Shown: in pieces, positions 40,651 through 49,719 of the stretch
How positions within the stretch are numbered: the stretch's first letter is position 1
Layout of the letters: the number at the start of each line of letters is the position of its first letter
NCBI GenBank assembly: GCA_963728165.1
Contig: CAVSIY010000006.1
Coordinates: 868,001-932,000 of the forward strand
Length of the DNA stretch: 64,000 nucleotides
Reading direction: 5' to 3'
Source of the DNA: Hyphomicrobium_A sp963728165
GTDB lineage: Bacteria > Pseudomonadota > Alphaproteobacteria > Rhizobiales > Hyphomicrobiaceae
The notes under the pieces: generated by a model
Databases searched by the model: none
What the model was told of the DNA's origin: nothing
Seen by the model: only the letters and a program-made list of their open reading frames with translations
Position numbers and translations under genes: made by a program

Positions 40651-42582
40651 CTATCGTTGCTTGTCCTTGGCCTTGGTCTCGCTATCGCTCTTCTGAGCCG
40701 GGTCTGCGGACGCGCCCGGCAGCATCTGCTTGAGCATGCCCGTCACATGACTGGCCGCAGCGGCGACCGGCTTGAAGGTGTTTGTGATGTTGCCGATCAG
40801 GTGGATCTCGGCGCCGTGCCTCTTCATGATGAAGTACTGCTGCGTCAGCGAGAGCGTGTTGCTCCAGGCCCAGTAGATCACCAGCCCCGCCGGGAACGAG
40901 GCGAGCAGGAAGGTGAAGATCACCGGCATCCAGCTGAAGATCTGCTGCTGCACGGGATCGGGCTGCCTCGGGTTGAGCTGCATCTGCAGCCACATGGTGA
41001 TGCCCATCACCAGCGGCCACACGCCGATGTGCAGGAAGTGGGGCACGTCATAGGGCAAGAGGCCGAACAGGTTGAACAGCGACGTCGGATCGGGCGCCGA
41101 CAGATCGTGGATCCAGCCGAAGAACGGCGCGTGCCGCATGTCGATGGTGATGAACAGCACCTTGTAGAGCGCAAAGAAGACCGGCAGCTGCAACAGGATC
41201 GGCAGACAGCCGGCGATGGGATTGACCTTCTCCTTTTTGTAGAGGTCCATCAGCGCCTGCTGCTGGGCGGCCTTGTCGTCCTTGTAGCGCTCGCGCAGCT
41301 GCTCCATCTGCGGCTGCAACTTCTTCATCTTCGCCATGGAGGCGAACTGCTTGCTGGCGATCGGGAAGAAGGCGAGCCGCACCAGCACGGTGAGGATGAT
41401 GATGGTGACGCCGAAGTTGTGCACCACCGAGTTGATGGCCTCCATCAGATAATAGAGCGGCTTGGTGATGAAGAAGAACCAGCCCCAGTCGATGAGCAGA
41501 TCGAACTGCTTGATGCCGGGATCCACCTCATAGTGCTGCAATAGTTTGACCTGCTTGGCGCCGGCGAAGAGGCGGGCATCGATGCTGCGGCTCTCGCCCG
41601 CCGGGATGATCACGCCATCGCGCAGGTAGTCCGTCTGGTAGGCGGGCTGCTCGGACGGCTGCTTCGGCTCCTTGCCGGTGAACTGCGCCCGGTAAGACGC
41701 CGTCTGGTCGGGGACGAGGGCTGCGGCCCAATACTTGTCGGTGAAGCCGAGCCAACCGCCGGTCGCCGTCGGGAAGGTCTGGGTGCCGTCCTCGAGCGCA
41801 GTCGAATATTTGCTCTTTTGCTCGCCTTGCTCGCCGATGACCCCGATCAGGCCTTCGTGCAGGATCCAATACTTCAGCACCTTCGGCGTGCCGTAGCGGT
41901 GGATGCGGGCGTAAGGCGCCAGCGTGACGGCGGCGCTGCCGCGGTTCTCCACCGCGTCGACGATCTTGAACAGGTACTCGTCGTCGACCGAGACCGTGCG
42001 CTTGAAGAGGAGCCCCTCGCCGTTGTCCCAGGTGAGCGTCACCGGGGTCGACGGCGTCAACGTCGGGCTGCCTTCCACGCTCCACAGGGTATCGCGGTCG
42101 GGCAGCTTGGGCGTGAAGCCGCTCTGCGCCACCCACCCATATTCGGCGAAGTAGGGATTCGGGCTGTTCGTGGGCGAGAACAGAACCACGTCGGGGCTCG
42201 TGGGGTCGACGGTCTCGTGGTACTTCACGAGCACCAGGTCGTCGATGCGGCCGCTCTTCAAGGCGATCGAGCCGCTGAGCGAGGGTGTCTTGATGGGAAG
42301 GCGCGGGCTGGCCTTGAGCGCCTGCTCGCGAGTCTCAGTCGGTGCCGCAACCGTTGCCGCGCCTGGCACAGTGCCCTCGGGGGCGGTAGCCGGAGGTGCG
42401 ATGGCCTCAGACGGGGCCTTGCCGGGCGTGGCGGGCTGCGACTGCTCGGTCGCTTGCTGACGCGACTGGTCCTGCTTCTGCTTCGGGCCGGCATAGAACA
42501 CCTGCCAGGCGAGCAGCACCGCCATCGACAGCACCACGGCGATGAGCAGGTTTTTCTGTTGGTCAGGGTCTTGCGACTGCAT
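40651..42582 (-). CDS. yidC: Membrane protein insertase YidC
   Basis: YidC inserts and folds inner-membrane proteins. It has 643 residues: an N-terminal anchor (NLLIAVVLSMAVLLAWQVFY), a large periplasmic beta domain at about 95-350, and the conserved insertase core from about 370 to 600 with QFASMAKMKKLQPQMEQLRE and the hydrophilic groove Arg in VLVRLAFFPI. The C-terminal tail is Lys-rich. It belongs to the rpmH-rnpA-yidC-engB run. Confidence 0.97.
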   Translation of the reverse strand: MQSQDPDQQKNLLIAVVLSMAVLLAWQVFYAGPKQKQDQSRQQATEQSQPATPGKAPSEAIAPPATAPEGTVPGAATVAAPTETREQALKASPRLPIKTPSLSGSIALKSGRIDDLVLVKYHETVDPTSPDVVLFSPTNSPNPYFAEYGWVAQSGFTPKLPDRDTLWSVEGSPTLTPSTPVTLTWDNGEGLLFKRTVSVDDEYLFKIVDAVENRGSAAVTLAPYARIHRYGTPKVLKYWILHEGLIGVIGEQGEQKSKYSTALEDGTQTFPTATGGWLGFTDKYWAAALVPDQTASYRAQFTGKEPKQPSEQPAYQTDYLRDGVIIPAGESRSIDARLFAGAKQVKLLQHYEVDPGIKQFDLLIDWGWFFFITKPLYYLMEAINSVVHNFGVTIIILTVLVRLAFFPIASKQFASMAKMKKLQPQMEQLRERYKDDKAAQQQALMDLYKKEKVNPIAGCLPILLQLPVFFALYKVLFITIDMRHAPFFGWIHDLSAPDPTSLFNLFGLLPYDVPHFLHIGVWPLVMGITMWLQMQLNPRQPDPVQQQIFSWMPVIFTFLLASFPAGLVIYWAWSNTLSLTQQYFIMKRHGAEIHLIGNITNTFKPVAAAASHVTGMLKQMLPGASADPAQKSDSETKAKDKQR

Positions 42583-42734
42583 CGGTCCTTCGGCCTGGCG
42601 CCGTCCTTATCCGTGCTGGGGTCAAGCCTGTATCAATGCCGATCTGTGCAACTTTGGCAGGCATCGCTGCCCAGGCGCGCAAGTGCCAATAGCGCGAGAC
42701 CGGGCCTCTCCGCAAACCTGAAACCCATAAGGGG

Positions 42735-43100
42735 TTATTGGCTGCGGCGTTCCCGCGCCCGCGACCGATGAACGCGGTCGAGCGCCTGGTTGAGGTCGGC
42801 TGCCAGGTCGCCGTAGCTGCGCTCGTCCGCCCCTGGGCGCGCAATCAGCACATAGTCGAAGCCAGCGCGCACGGCTGCCGGGTCGAGGGCCGCCACCAGC
42901 GACCGAAGGCGCCGGCGCACCCGATTGCGGACGACGGCCCCCCCGATCTTCTTGGAGACCGTGAACCCGAAGCGCGCGCCGGTCTCGCTCGTCCCCTCGG
43001 GACGGGAGCGGGCCTCCAGCACGAACGCCGGCGTGCTCCAGCGCGGGCCGCCCCGCACCCGGAGAAATTCTGCGTGTGTCTTGAGAGTTGTGAGTGCCAC
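42735..43100 (-). CDS. rnpA: Ribonuclease P protein component
   Basis: RnpA is the protein cofactor of RNase P, which trims tRNA 5' ends. It has 121 residues, with the RNR motif in KKIGGAVVRNRVRRRLRSLV and FVLEARSRPEG before it. The start is a GTG at 43100. It lies 74 bases after rpmH. The 152-base gap to yidC shows no yidD or other gene. Confidence 0.94.
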   Translation of the reverse strand: MALTTLKTHAEFLRVRGGPRWSTPAFVLEARSRPEGTSETGARFGFTVSKKIGGAVVRNRVRRRLRSLVAALDPAAVRAGFDYVLIARPGADERSYGDLAADLNQALDRVHRSRARERRSQ

Positions 43101-43174
43101 CGCGCTGCATCCCTGCCCACCGTGGCTTGTTGAGCGCGGTGGGATCGGCTCGCCGGCCGGGGATGCCCACGCGC

Positions 43175-43309
43175 TCAGGCCGAAAGCCGCTTGCGGCCCT
43201 TGGCGCGCCGCCGCGTCAGGACGCGTATGCCGCCCTTGGTCTGCATCCGCTTGCGGAAGCCGTGGCGGCGCTTGCGGACGAGCCGGCTCGGTTGATAAGT
43301 GCGCTTCAC
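43175..43309 (-). CDS. rpmH: 50S ribosomal protein L34
   Basis: This 44-residue basic protein begins (V/M)KRTYQPSRLVRKRRHGF and ends RRRAKGRKRLSA, the complete L34 sequence. The initiation codon is GTG at 43307-43309; no ATG is available. It is the head of the rpmH-rnpA-yidC-engB group. The gene is too short for standard ORF length cut-offs. Confidence 0.97.
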   Translation of the reverse strand: MKRTYQPSRLVRKRRHGFRKRMQTKGGIRVLTRRRAKGRKRLSA

Positions 43310-43575
43310 GTTACAACTCCATTGCCGGCCGCGAATAAGGACTGTCGAGCGTCACGGTCGCCGTCGGCAGCAGGCCCAGGCTCTTGAGGATTGCGGGCGC
43401 TTATACGGGTTGGTTCCATGCAAGTCAACGAGCGGTATTTCCCCGAAAATCTCACGCTGCGGACCAAAAGCCGAGTGTGCCTTTCCTCGGGAAATGGCAA
43501 ACCAGCTGAAATTGCGGTCCGACCACCATTCGCGTTCTGCTCGATTAAGGGCGGCAGCAACCAAGGAGTGGGGCG

Positions 43576-44379
43576 ATGACCATGACTGACGACAATGGCT
43601 CGCGCGACCCGAAGGTCCCGGCGTGGCGACGGTGGGCGCCGCTCATCGTCATCGTCGCTCTGATGGGCGTCGCCTATGCCATGGGCTGGCACCACTACCT
43701 GTCCTTCAAGACGATCGGAACCAACTACGAGGCGCTGAAGGACTTCATTGCGGCAAACCTCGCGGCCGCGCTCGTCATTTATATGCTCGTCTACGCCACG
43801 GTGGTGGCGCTGTCGCTGCCGGGTGGCCTGGTGATGACGGTGACGGGCGGGCTGTTGTTCGGCTGGGTCGCCGGCTCGCTGGCGACCATCGTCGGGGCGA
43901 CCGTCGGGGCGACCCTCATCTTTCTCATCGCCAAGTCCTCGCTCGGCGAGGCGCTTGCGGCCAAGGCGGGGCCGTGGCTCGGCCGGCTGCGCGACGGGTT
44001 CAAGGAGAATGCGCTGAGCTATCTGTTGTTCCTGCGCCTCGTCCCTGTATTCCCCTTCTGGCTGGTCAACTTGGCGCCGGCGCTGCTCGGCGTTCCCTTG
44101 CGGACCTACGTGATCGGCACAGCCGTCGGCATCATCCCGGGCACGATCGCGTTCTCGGTCGCCGGCGCCGGGCTCGGCAGCGTGGTCGAGGCGCAGAACA
44201 AGATCTACGCCGCCTGCCTTGCCAAGGGAGGTCCCGACCCGCAAGCCGCCTGCCCCTACACGATCGACACGAGCGCGCTCGTCACCAAGGAGCTGCTCGC
44301 AGCCTTTGCGCTGCTCGGCGTCGTCGCCCTCATCCCCGTCATCTACAAGAGGTGGAGCCAACGCAATGCAAGCAACTAG
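43576..44379 (+). CDS. TVP38/TMEM64-family membrane protein
   Basis: The protein has 267 residues and about six membrane segments. The family core is clear: LPGGLVMTVTGGLLFGWVAG and FLRLVPVFPFWLVNLAPALL, the re-entrant region of the DedA/VTT superfamily, followed by GVPLRTYVIGTAVGIIPGTI. The role is probably lipid transport or scrambling, with the exact cargo unknown. The following flavoprotein gene overlaps its 3' end by 14 bases, so the pair is coupled. Confidence 0.9.
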   Translation: MTMTDDNGSRDPKVPAWRRWAPLIVIVALMGVAYAMGWHHYLSFKTIGTNYEALKDFIAANLAAALVIYMLVYATVVALSLPGGLVMTVTGGLLFGWVAGSLATIVGATVGATLIFLIAKSSLGEALAAKAGPWLGRLRDGFKENALSYLLFLRLVPVFPFWLVNLAPALLGVPLRTYVIGTAVGIIPGTIAFSVAGAGLGSVVEAQNKIYAACLAKGGPDPQAACPYTIDTSALVTKELLAAFALLGVVALIPVIYKRWSQRNASN

Positions 44380-45838
44380 CCCTGAGATAAGCGCAGGCGC
44401 CGCCTCGAAATCCGAAAGCGAAACGATCAGGGCCGACATCTGCGTCATCGGGGCCGGCTCCGGCGGCCTGTCGGTGGCGGCGGCCGCGGCGGCGTTCGGG
44501 CGCAAGGTGGTGCTGATCGAGCGTCACAAGATGGGTGGCGATTGCCTCAACTACGGCTGCGTTCCCTCCAAGTCGATGATCGCCTCCGGCAAGCGCGCAC
44601 AGGCAATGCGCACGGCATCGGCGTTCGGCATCGCCGGCATCGAGCCCGAGATCGACATGCGGGCGGTGCACGACCACGTGCACTCCGTCATCGCGGCGAT
44701 CGCGCCCAACGATTCGGCGGAGCGTTTCACCGGGCTCGGCGTGCGCGTCATTCAAGCGGCCGGCCGCTTCGTCGACAGATCGACGGTCGTCGCCGGGGAG
44801 CACCGCATCAAGGCACGCCGTTTCGTCATCGCGACCGGCTCCACCCCGCTGGTGCCGCCGATACCCGGGCTCGACAGCGTGCCCTACTTCACCAACGAGA
44901 CGATCTTCGACAATCAGGAGCGTCTGCATAATCTGATCATCATCGGCGGCGGTCCCATCGGCATGGAGCTGGCGCAGGCGCACAGCCGGCTCGGCTCGCG
45001 CGTCACCGTGATCGAGGCGTTAAAGGCGCTCAGCAAGGACGACCCCGAGCTCACCAAGGTCGTGCTGGACGAGCTGGTGCAGGAAGGCATTGACGTGCGC
45101 GAGGGCACGAAGGTCGAGAGCGTCGAGGGCGAGCTCGGGCGCGTGCGCGTGAACGTCGCCGTCGGCGATGAGAAGCAGGTCATCGAGGGCACGCATCTTC
45201 TGCTCGCGGTCGGCCGCAAGCCGACGACGGCCGATCTCGGACTGGAGGCGGCCGGCATTCGCTATGACAAGCGCGGGATCAGGGTCAACTCTGGCTTGAG
45301 GACCTCGAACCGGCGCGTCTATGCCATCGGCGACGTGGCGGGCGGGTTGCAGTTCACCCATGTCGCCAACTACCACGCGGGCATCGTCATCCGCCGCGCG
45401 CTCTTCCGCATTCCGGCCAAGGTCGACACCCGCATCATACCCTGGGTCACCTTCACCGATCCCGAGCTGGCGCACGTGGGCCTCTCGGAGGCCGAGGCCA
45501 AGAAGGCCGCGGGCAAGATCGACGTGCTGCGCTGGCCCTACCACGAGAACGACAGGGCCCAGGCCGAGCGCGAGACGGTGGGTCACATCAAGGTGATCAC
45601 GGCCAAGAACGGCAGGATCCTAGGTGCAACCATCGCCGGGGCGCAGGCCGGCGAGCTCATTTCGATGTGGGCGCTCGCCATTTCCCAAAAAATGAAGATC
45701 AAGGCGATGATTGGCTGGGTTTCGCCCTATCCGACGCTCGGCGAGATAAACAAACGCGTTGCCTATCGCTATTATGCTACGGCGCCCAGCAGCTCGCTGG
45801 TGCGCTGGGTCATCGGCTTTCTCGCCAAATTTGGCTAA
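44366..45838 (+). CDS. Mercuric-reductase-like FAD/NAD(P) disulfide oxidoreductase
   Basis: This class I flavoprotein disulfide reductase has 490 residues. It has FAD-binding ICVIGAGSGGLSVAAAAAAF, the redox disulfide GGDCLNYGCVPSKSMIASGK, the NAD-binding IIGGGPIGMELAQAHSRLGS and FTDPELAHVGLSEAEAKK in the dimer domain. The mercury-binding C-terminal Cys pair of true MerA is not visible. Genes of this type often accompany or are fused to TVP38 proteins, as here. The substrate is unknown. The ATG at 44366 fits the conserved start. Confidence 0.88.
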   Translation: MQATSPEISAGAASKSESETIRADICVIGAGSGGLSVAAAAAAFGRKVVLIERHKMGGDCLNYGCVPSKSMIASGKRAQAMRTASAFGIAGIEPEIDMRAVHDHVHSVIAAIAPNDSAERFTGLGVRVIQAAGRFVDRSTVVAGEHRIKARRFVIATGSTPLVPPIPGLDSVPYFTNETIFDNQERLHNLIIIGGGPIGMELAQAHSRLGSRVTVIEALKALSKDDPELTKVVLDELVQEGIDVREGTKVESVEGELGRVRVNVAVGDEKQVIEGTHLLLAVGRKPTTADLGLEAAGIRYDKRGIRVNSGLRTSNRRVYAIGDVAGGLQFTHVANYHAGIVIRRALFRIPAKVDTRIIPWVTFTDPELAHVGLSEAEAKKAAGKIDVLRWPYHENDRAQAERETVGHIKVITAKNGRILGATIAGAQAGELISMWALAISQKMKIKAMIGWVSPYPTLGEINKRVAYRYYATAPSSSLVRWVIGFLAKFG

Positions 45839-45872
45839 GTAAGGCCACACCGCGCGAGGCAAGAGGAAACGC

Positions 45873-47453
45873 GTGCTCCGCGAAAACAAAGACGAAATGC
45901 GGACCCGGCAGCTGGCGGCGACCGACCGGTTCCGTCGCCTACCCGACTGGGCGGTGCGGCTGCGCTGGAGGTGGCGCGACCTCGGCCTGCCGGCCAAGCT
46001 GCTGCTGCTGACGTCGATCTTCGTCATGCTGGCGGAAATCCTCATCTTCCTGCCGTCGGTGTCGAGCTTCCGCGTCGGCTGGCTCGACGAGCGGCTGACG
46101 GCGGCTCAACTCGCGACATTGGCGGCCGAAGGCTTCCCCGGCGGCGACGTTCCCTCGGGCCTGCGCGCAGAGATGCTGCGCACCGCTCAGGTCAAGGCGA
46201 TCGCATCGCGTCGCCAAGGCGTGCGCCGCCTCGTCCTGCCCGTCGACCCGCGCATGACGATCGACGCCCATTATGACTTGCGCCAGCGCCCGCAGTCCCT
46301 GTGGAGCTATGTTGCGTTGCGCCTGGAGCAGATCGGAGACGCGGTCGCGGTGTTCTTTGCGCCGGACGGACGCACCATCCGCGTATTGGGCAGCATCGGG
46401 GACGATCCCGACGATCTCGTCGAGATCGTCATGCCGGAAGCGCCTTTGAAGGCGGCGATGTACGCCTACGCCATGAACATTCTCTGGGTCTCGATCCTGA
46501 TCTCGCTGGCGACGGCGGCGCTCGTCTATTTCTCGCTGAGCCGCCTGCTGGTGCGGCCGATGATGAACATCACGCGCAACATGGTGTACTTCCGCCAGGA
46601 TCCCGAGGACACCTCGCGCATCATCATCCCTTCGGGTCGCCAGGACGAGATCGGCACGGCGGAGCGGGAGCTCGGCGAGATGCAGCGCCAGCTCTCCGGC
46701 GTGCTGTTGCAGAAAACCCGGCTCGCCCAGCTCGGGCTGGCGGTGAGCAAGATCAATCACGACCTGCGCGGCATGCTGGCCAACGCGCAGCTACTGTCGG
46801 ACCGCCTGACCGCCATTCCCGATCCCACCGTGCAGCGCTTTGCGCCCAAGCTCATCGCCTCGCTCGATCGCGCCATCAACTTCTGCAACGACACGCTGCG
46901 CTTCGGCCGCGCCGAGGAGGCAGCGCCGCGCCGCGAGCTGCTGCTCCTGAAGCCGCTGGTCGAGGAGGTTGGGGACGCGCTCGGGTTGCCGCGCGAGGGC
47001 GTAATCGACTTGGTGCTCGACATCGACGATACGCTGCGCATCGACGCGGACCCCGATCACCTGTTCCGCATCGTCTCAAACCTGGTGCGCAACGCCATCG
47101 AGGCGGTCGAAGGCGGTCGCGGCGGTATGCCCGGCGGCGAGATCCATGTCAGAGCCTGGCGCGATGGACGGCGTGTCTTTGTCGAGGTGCGCGACAACGG
47201 CCCCGGTGTGCCGCGGAAGGCGCGCGAGCATCTGTTCGAGGCCTTCACCGGCTCGCAGCGCAAGGGCGGGACGGGGCTGGGGCTGGCGATTGCCGCCGAG
47301 ATTGTCGCCGTTCACGGCGGTCACCTGCAACTGCTCGACACGAAAGAGGGCGCCGCCTTTCTGTTCGAGATCCCCGACCGCGGCGGCCACCAGATCCATG
47401 AGATTTCGGCCCCGCAGGCGAAGGGCCCGCTACGGACCGACGATACCGAGTAG
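45873..47453 (+). CDS. Sensor histidine kinase with HAMP domain
   Basis: The 526-residue membrane kinase starts at a GTG (45873). Membrane helices occupy about 41-62 and 201-222, enclosing a sensor of about 135 residues outside the cytoplasm. A HAMP domain at about 222-278 and a dimerisation domain with His-296 in VSKINHDLRGML follow. The ATPase domain has the N box NLVRNAIEAVEGG, the G1 box DNGPGVP and the G2 box GGTGLGLAIAAEI. No response regulator is adjacent. The signal is unknown. Confidence 0.9.
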   Translation: MLRENKDEMRTRQLAATDRFRRLPDWAVRLRWRWRDLGLPAKLLLLTSIFVMLAEILIFLPSVSSFRVGWLDERLTAAQLATLAAEGFPGGDVPSGLRAEMLRTAQVKAIASRRQGVRRLVLPVDPRMTIDAHYDLRQRPQSLWSYVALRLEQIGDAVAVFFAPDGRTIRVLGSIGDDPDDLVEIVMPEAPLKAAMYAYAMNILWVSILISLATAALVYFSLSRLLVRPMMNITRNMVYFRQDPEDTSRIIIPSGRQDEIGTAERELGEMQRQLSGVLLQKTRLAQLGLAVSKINHDLRGMLANAQLLSDRLTAIPDPTVQRFAPKLIASLDRAINFCNDTLRFGRAEEAAPRRELLLLKPLVEEVGDALGLPREGVIDLVLDIDDTLRIDADPDHLFRIVSNLVRNAIEAVEGGRGGMPGGEIHVRAWRDGRRVFVEVRDNGPGVPRKAREHLFEAFTGSQRKGGTGLGLAIAAEIVAVHGGHLQLLDTKEGAAFLFEIPDRGGHQIHEISAPQAKGPLRTDDTE

Positions 47454-47655
47454 CGACGGCCGCAGATCACCTCGCAAAGCGACAGCATGCGAGGCGGGTG
47501 AAGCGGATGAGCCGCCTCAAGTCGCGTTCCCCCGCGCCCTGCGCAAGGCCTCTTGCGCGGGTCGGCCCGAGCCATTAGTAGTGGCGAGCTTCGGCGGGGG
47601 CTTGGTCTCCCGCCCCGCCTGCGGCCCGCTGCGAGGCCGTTTCAATCGCAGACAA

Positions 47656-47733
47656 GCACCGGTAGCTCAGCTGGATAGAGCACCAGACTACGAATCTGGG
47701 GGTCGGGAGTTCGAAATCTTCCCCGGTGCGCCA
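47656..47733 (+). tRNA. tRNA-Arg (anticodon ACG), CCA encoded
   Basis: The cloverleaf is clear: acceptor GCACCGG pairs with CCGGTGC, the D arm is GCTC/GAGC, and the anticodon stem CCAGA/TCTGG holds loop CTACGAA, giving anticodon ACG. The T stem is GGGAG/CTTCC. The T loop reads TTCGAAAT, eight bases instead of seven, so one A is extra compared with the partial copy at 49683. CCA is encoded. The gene is the integration target of the downstream island. Confidence 0.95.
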
Positions 47734-48123
47734 ATATCCATGGGCATTGTAGAGCGAAGACACCGAGCACGAGGGCGAGAACACGCCCAGATGTAATGAC
47801 GGTGTAATGACCTAGCCCAGATTCTCCGTGGTCGTCTGACCCTCGTCGCCAACCGTTGACTGGGACAGTGGCTCCTCGTCGCTGTGCGGCAGGATCAGAC
47901 AGGCGCTCTATCTATCCAACCGGTGCGCGGCGGAACTATCCCTGCCCGCAGGCCTAGGTGATGCTTAGGCAACCACAAGGAACCTCGCGTAGCTGCGAGG
48001 GGGGCGGAGTAGGGTAGGAAAGGGGGGACCGGGGCCCCGCTGCGCAGGAGAATTGACCCTCCAAAATTGCTCGCAGAAATTTCGTGGTATTGTTGGAGTG
48101 ATTTGGCTTGGGGGAGCAGGATC
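47734..48123. other. Left end of the island, no gene seen
   Basis: There is no credible reading frame in these 390 bases directly after tRNA-Arg. A short direct repeat (TGTAATGAC twice near 47793-47812) and a strongly G-rich stretch near 48000-48040 are the only features. Either it is the eroded site of a lost integrase gene or it is a long leader of the gene at 48124. Confidence 0.5.
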
Positions 48124-48357
48124 ATGGACAAAGAGAAGATTGCCGTTCTGGGGTGCCTCTATGAGCTAAGGGCTCCCGTCATCAACATCGCTGGCTTTGG
48201 GGAGCTGCTCACTCATCCCGAGATAGGGGACCTCAACGAGAAGCAGCGGGAATACCTCTGGGATATTCTGACCTCGACGCGGACGCTCCTCGCCATCGTG
48301 GACGATATGCAGAAGCTTTTGGTCGGAGAGGAGAGAGAAAGACCGGCGCTCCACTAA
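48124..48357 (+). CDS. Solitary HisKA-like dimerisation domain with Tyr in place of the phospho-His
   Basis: The 77-residue protein aligns with the histidine-kinase dimerisation/phosphotransfer helix pair: LYELRAPVINIAGFGELLTH corresponds to the usual SHELRTPLNAIIGFxELL, but the phospho-accepting His is Tyr. The second helix is REYLWDILTSTRTLLAIVDD. No sensor, HAMP or ATPase domain is present, and the protein ends normally. The ATG has a GGGGGAGCAGG ribosome site. It could dimerise with and inhibit host kinases, but this is inference; alternatively it is a decayed fragment. Confidence 0.7.
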   Translation: MDKEKIAVLGCLYELRAPVINIAGFGELLTHPEIGDLNEKQREYLWDILTSTRTLLAIVDDMQKLLVGEERERPALH

Positions 48358-48410
48358 GCACTCTCGGCGGTCTCGGACACAGGCCAGAAAATCAGCAGCC
48401 CGTCAGCCAA

Positions 48411-48426
48411 CTTATGCACTTATGCA
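48411..48426. repeat. Tandem octamer CTTATGCA x2
   Basis: Two perfect adjacent copies of CTTATGCA lie 54 bases after the HisKA-like gene. The same 16 bases recur in inverted orientation at 49609-49624 beyond the methyltransferase gene, and a single TGCATAAG occurs at 51408-51415. Iteron-like or operator sites are possible. Confidence 0.6.
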
Positions 48427-48612
48427 GTATTTTTAGAGGGATAGGGGCTAGGGCGCATTCAGCGTCGCATTGGTTGTTCCGCTCATTAGGGCAAGCGGAT
48501 ACGTAGCCACCAACGTCGAGACGGAAGAGATTGACCCGGAAGAGACATTGTTTGTAGAATCACAACGTGAAATCCTATTTTGCGAATTAGCATACGAGCG
48601 AGCATTTGTGTC

Positions 48613-49437
48613 GTGTCAGCGAAAAATCAAAAAAATCTCGAATCTCACTTTGCGTTTGGCAAAAACTGGGCCTCATATGCGTCGCTGATCGACGAGCCTC
48701 AGATCGAGGAGGCAGCTAAGGGGCTGCTGAAGTTGGTTCCCGCGGCGGAGTTCAAGGGGCATTCATTTCTGGACATCGGCTGCGGTTCGGGCTTGCACGC
48801 GCTTGCAGCCGCCCGGTTGAGTGTCAGCCGCATCATGGCCGTGGACATCGATCCCGATAGCGCAGCTACGAGCAACGCGGTGCTCTCCCGCAATAATGTC
48901 GAAGCTCCCTGGCAGACCGAGACGATGAGCGTGTTCGACCTCGACGCGGCACGCCAAGGCACGTTTGACATCGTGTATTCCTGGGGGGTGCTGCACCATA
49001 CAGGGAATATGTGGGAAGCGGTCGATAAAGCTGCCTCGATGGTTGCGCCGAATGGACTTCTTGCCATTGCTCTCTATCGCAAGACGCGCATGGACCCATT
49101 CTGGAAACTCGAGAAACGCCTCTATTCTCAGGCACCTAGAATAATCCAATGTGTCATGCGCGCGGGTTACATCGCGGCGTTCCGTTTGGCCATGCTTGCA
49201 ACAGGCCGTAGTTTTCGTGAGCACGTTGCGAATTACCGGTCCTCTCGGGGAATGGATTTCTATCATGACGTTCACGACTGGCTTGGCGGCTATCCCTATG
49301 AAACAACGATTGCGCCAGAAGTCGAAGCCGAACTTTCGGCTCTTGGGTTCACAGCCGAACGCGTTTTCGCGCGCCCAATAAGCATTGGCATTTTTGGTTC
49401 TGGATGTGATGAATTCGTTTACCGAGCGCGGAAATAG
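48613..49437 (+). CDS. Class I SAM-dependent methyltransferase
   Basis: The protein has 274 residues. Motif I is FLDIGCGSGLHALAAA, the motif II acidic residue lies in IMAVDIDPDSA, and FDIVYSWGVLHHTGNMWEAV is the post-II segment. The N-terminal ESHFAFGKNWASYASLID and the C-terminal DWLGGYPYETTIAPEVEAEL are like methyltransferases found in glycan or small-molecule gene sets. I cannot name a substrate. The GTG at 48613 gives MSAKNQKNLESHF; other in-frame starts upstream are possible. It is island cargo with AT-richer composition. Confidence 0.85.
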   Translation: MSAKNQKNLESHFAFGKNWASYASLIDEPQIEEAAKGLLKLVPAAEFKGHSFLDIGCGSGLHALAAARLSVSRIMAVDIDPDSAATSNAVLSRNNVEAPWQTETMSVFDLDAARQGTFDIVYSWGVLHHTGNMWEAVDKAASMVAPNGLLAIALYRKTRMDPFWKLEKRLYSQAPRIIQCVMRAGYIAAFRLAMLATGRSFREHVANYRSSRGMDFYHDVHDWLGGYPYETTIAPEVEAELSALGFTAERVFARPISIGIFGSGCDEFVYRARK

Positions 49438-49608
49438 CTTGGGGTTAGTTACTTCAGGAATTGGCCCGAGACGGACAGTTCCGACTATAAACTGGCAGTC
49501 CGCATTGCCATGGACAGCAGACACATACGCTCGGGCTGAGCATCATTCTGTCCTGTTCGTAGTGCAACAGCAGTTATGGCATGCCTTCGGTCACCCTCCC
49601 CTGCTGCG

Positions 49609-49624
49609 TAAGTGCATAAGTGCA
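49609..49624. repeat. Tandem octamer TAAGTGCA x2 (inverted relative to 48411)
   Basis: Two adjacent copies of TAAGTGCA read as the complement of the CTTATGCA repeat at 48411-48426 in shifted phase. Together they flank the methyltransferase gene as inverted repeats. Confidence 0.55.
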
Positions 49625-49682
49625 AGAGTAGTGAGTAGCGGGCAGGAGACATGCGTCCGCGCGGCTGAAGGTGGCACGACAG

Positions 49683-49719
49683 TCTGGGGGTCGGGAGTTC
49701 GAATCTTCCCGGTGCGCCA
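49683..49719 (+). repeat. tRNA-Arg 3' fragment (internal att-like site)
   Basis: The sequence starting TCTGGGGGTCGGGAG matches the tRNA-Arg gene from the 3' side of the anticodon stem to CCA. It differs by one A fewer in the T loop (TTCGAAT, the normal 7 bases) and one C fewer before GGTGCGCCA. It cannot fold as a tRNA. It marks an internal junction and suggests that two integration events occurred at the same tRNA. Confidence 0.85.

Noticed and set aside
48470..48688. Open frame of 72 codons before the methyltransferase
   Set aside because: It overlaps the methyltransferase start in another frame and encodes nothing recognisable.
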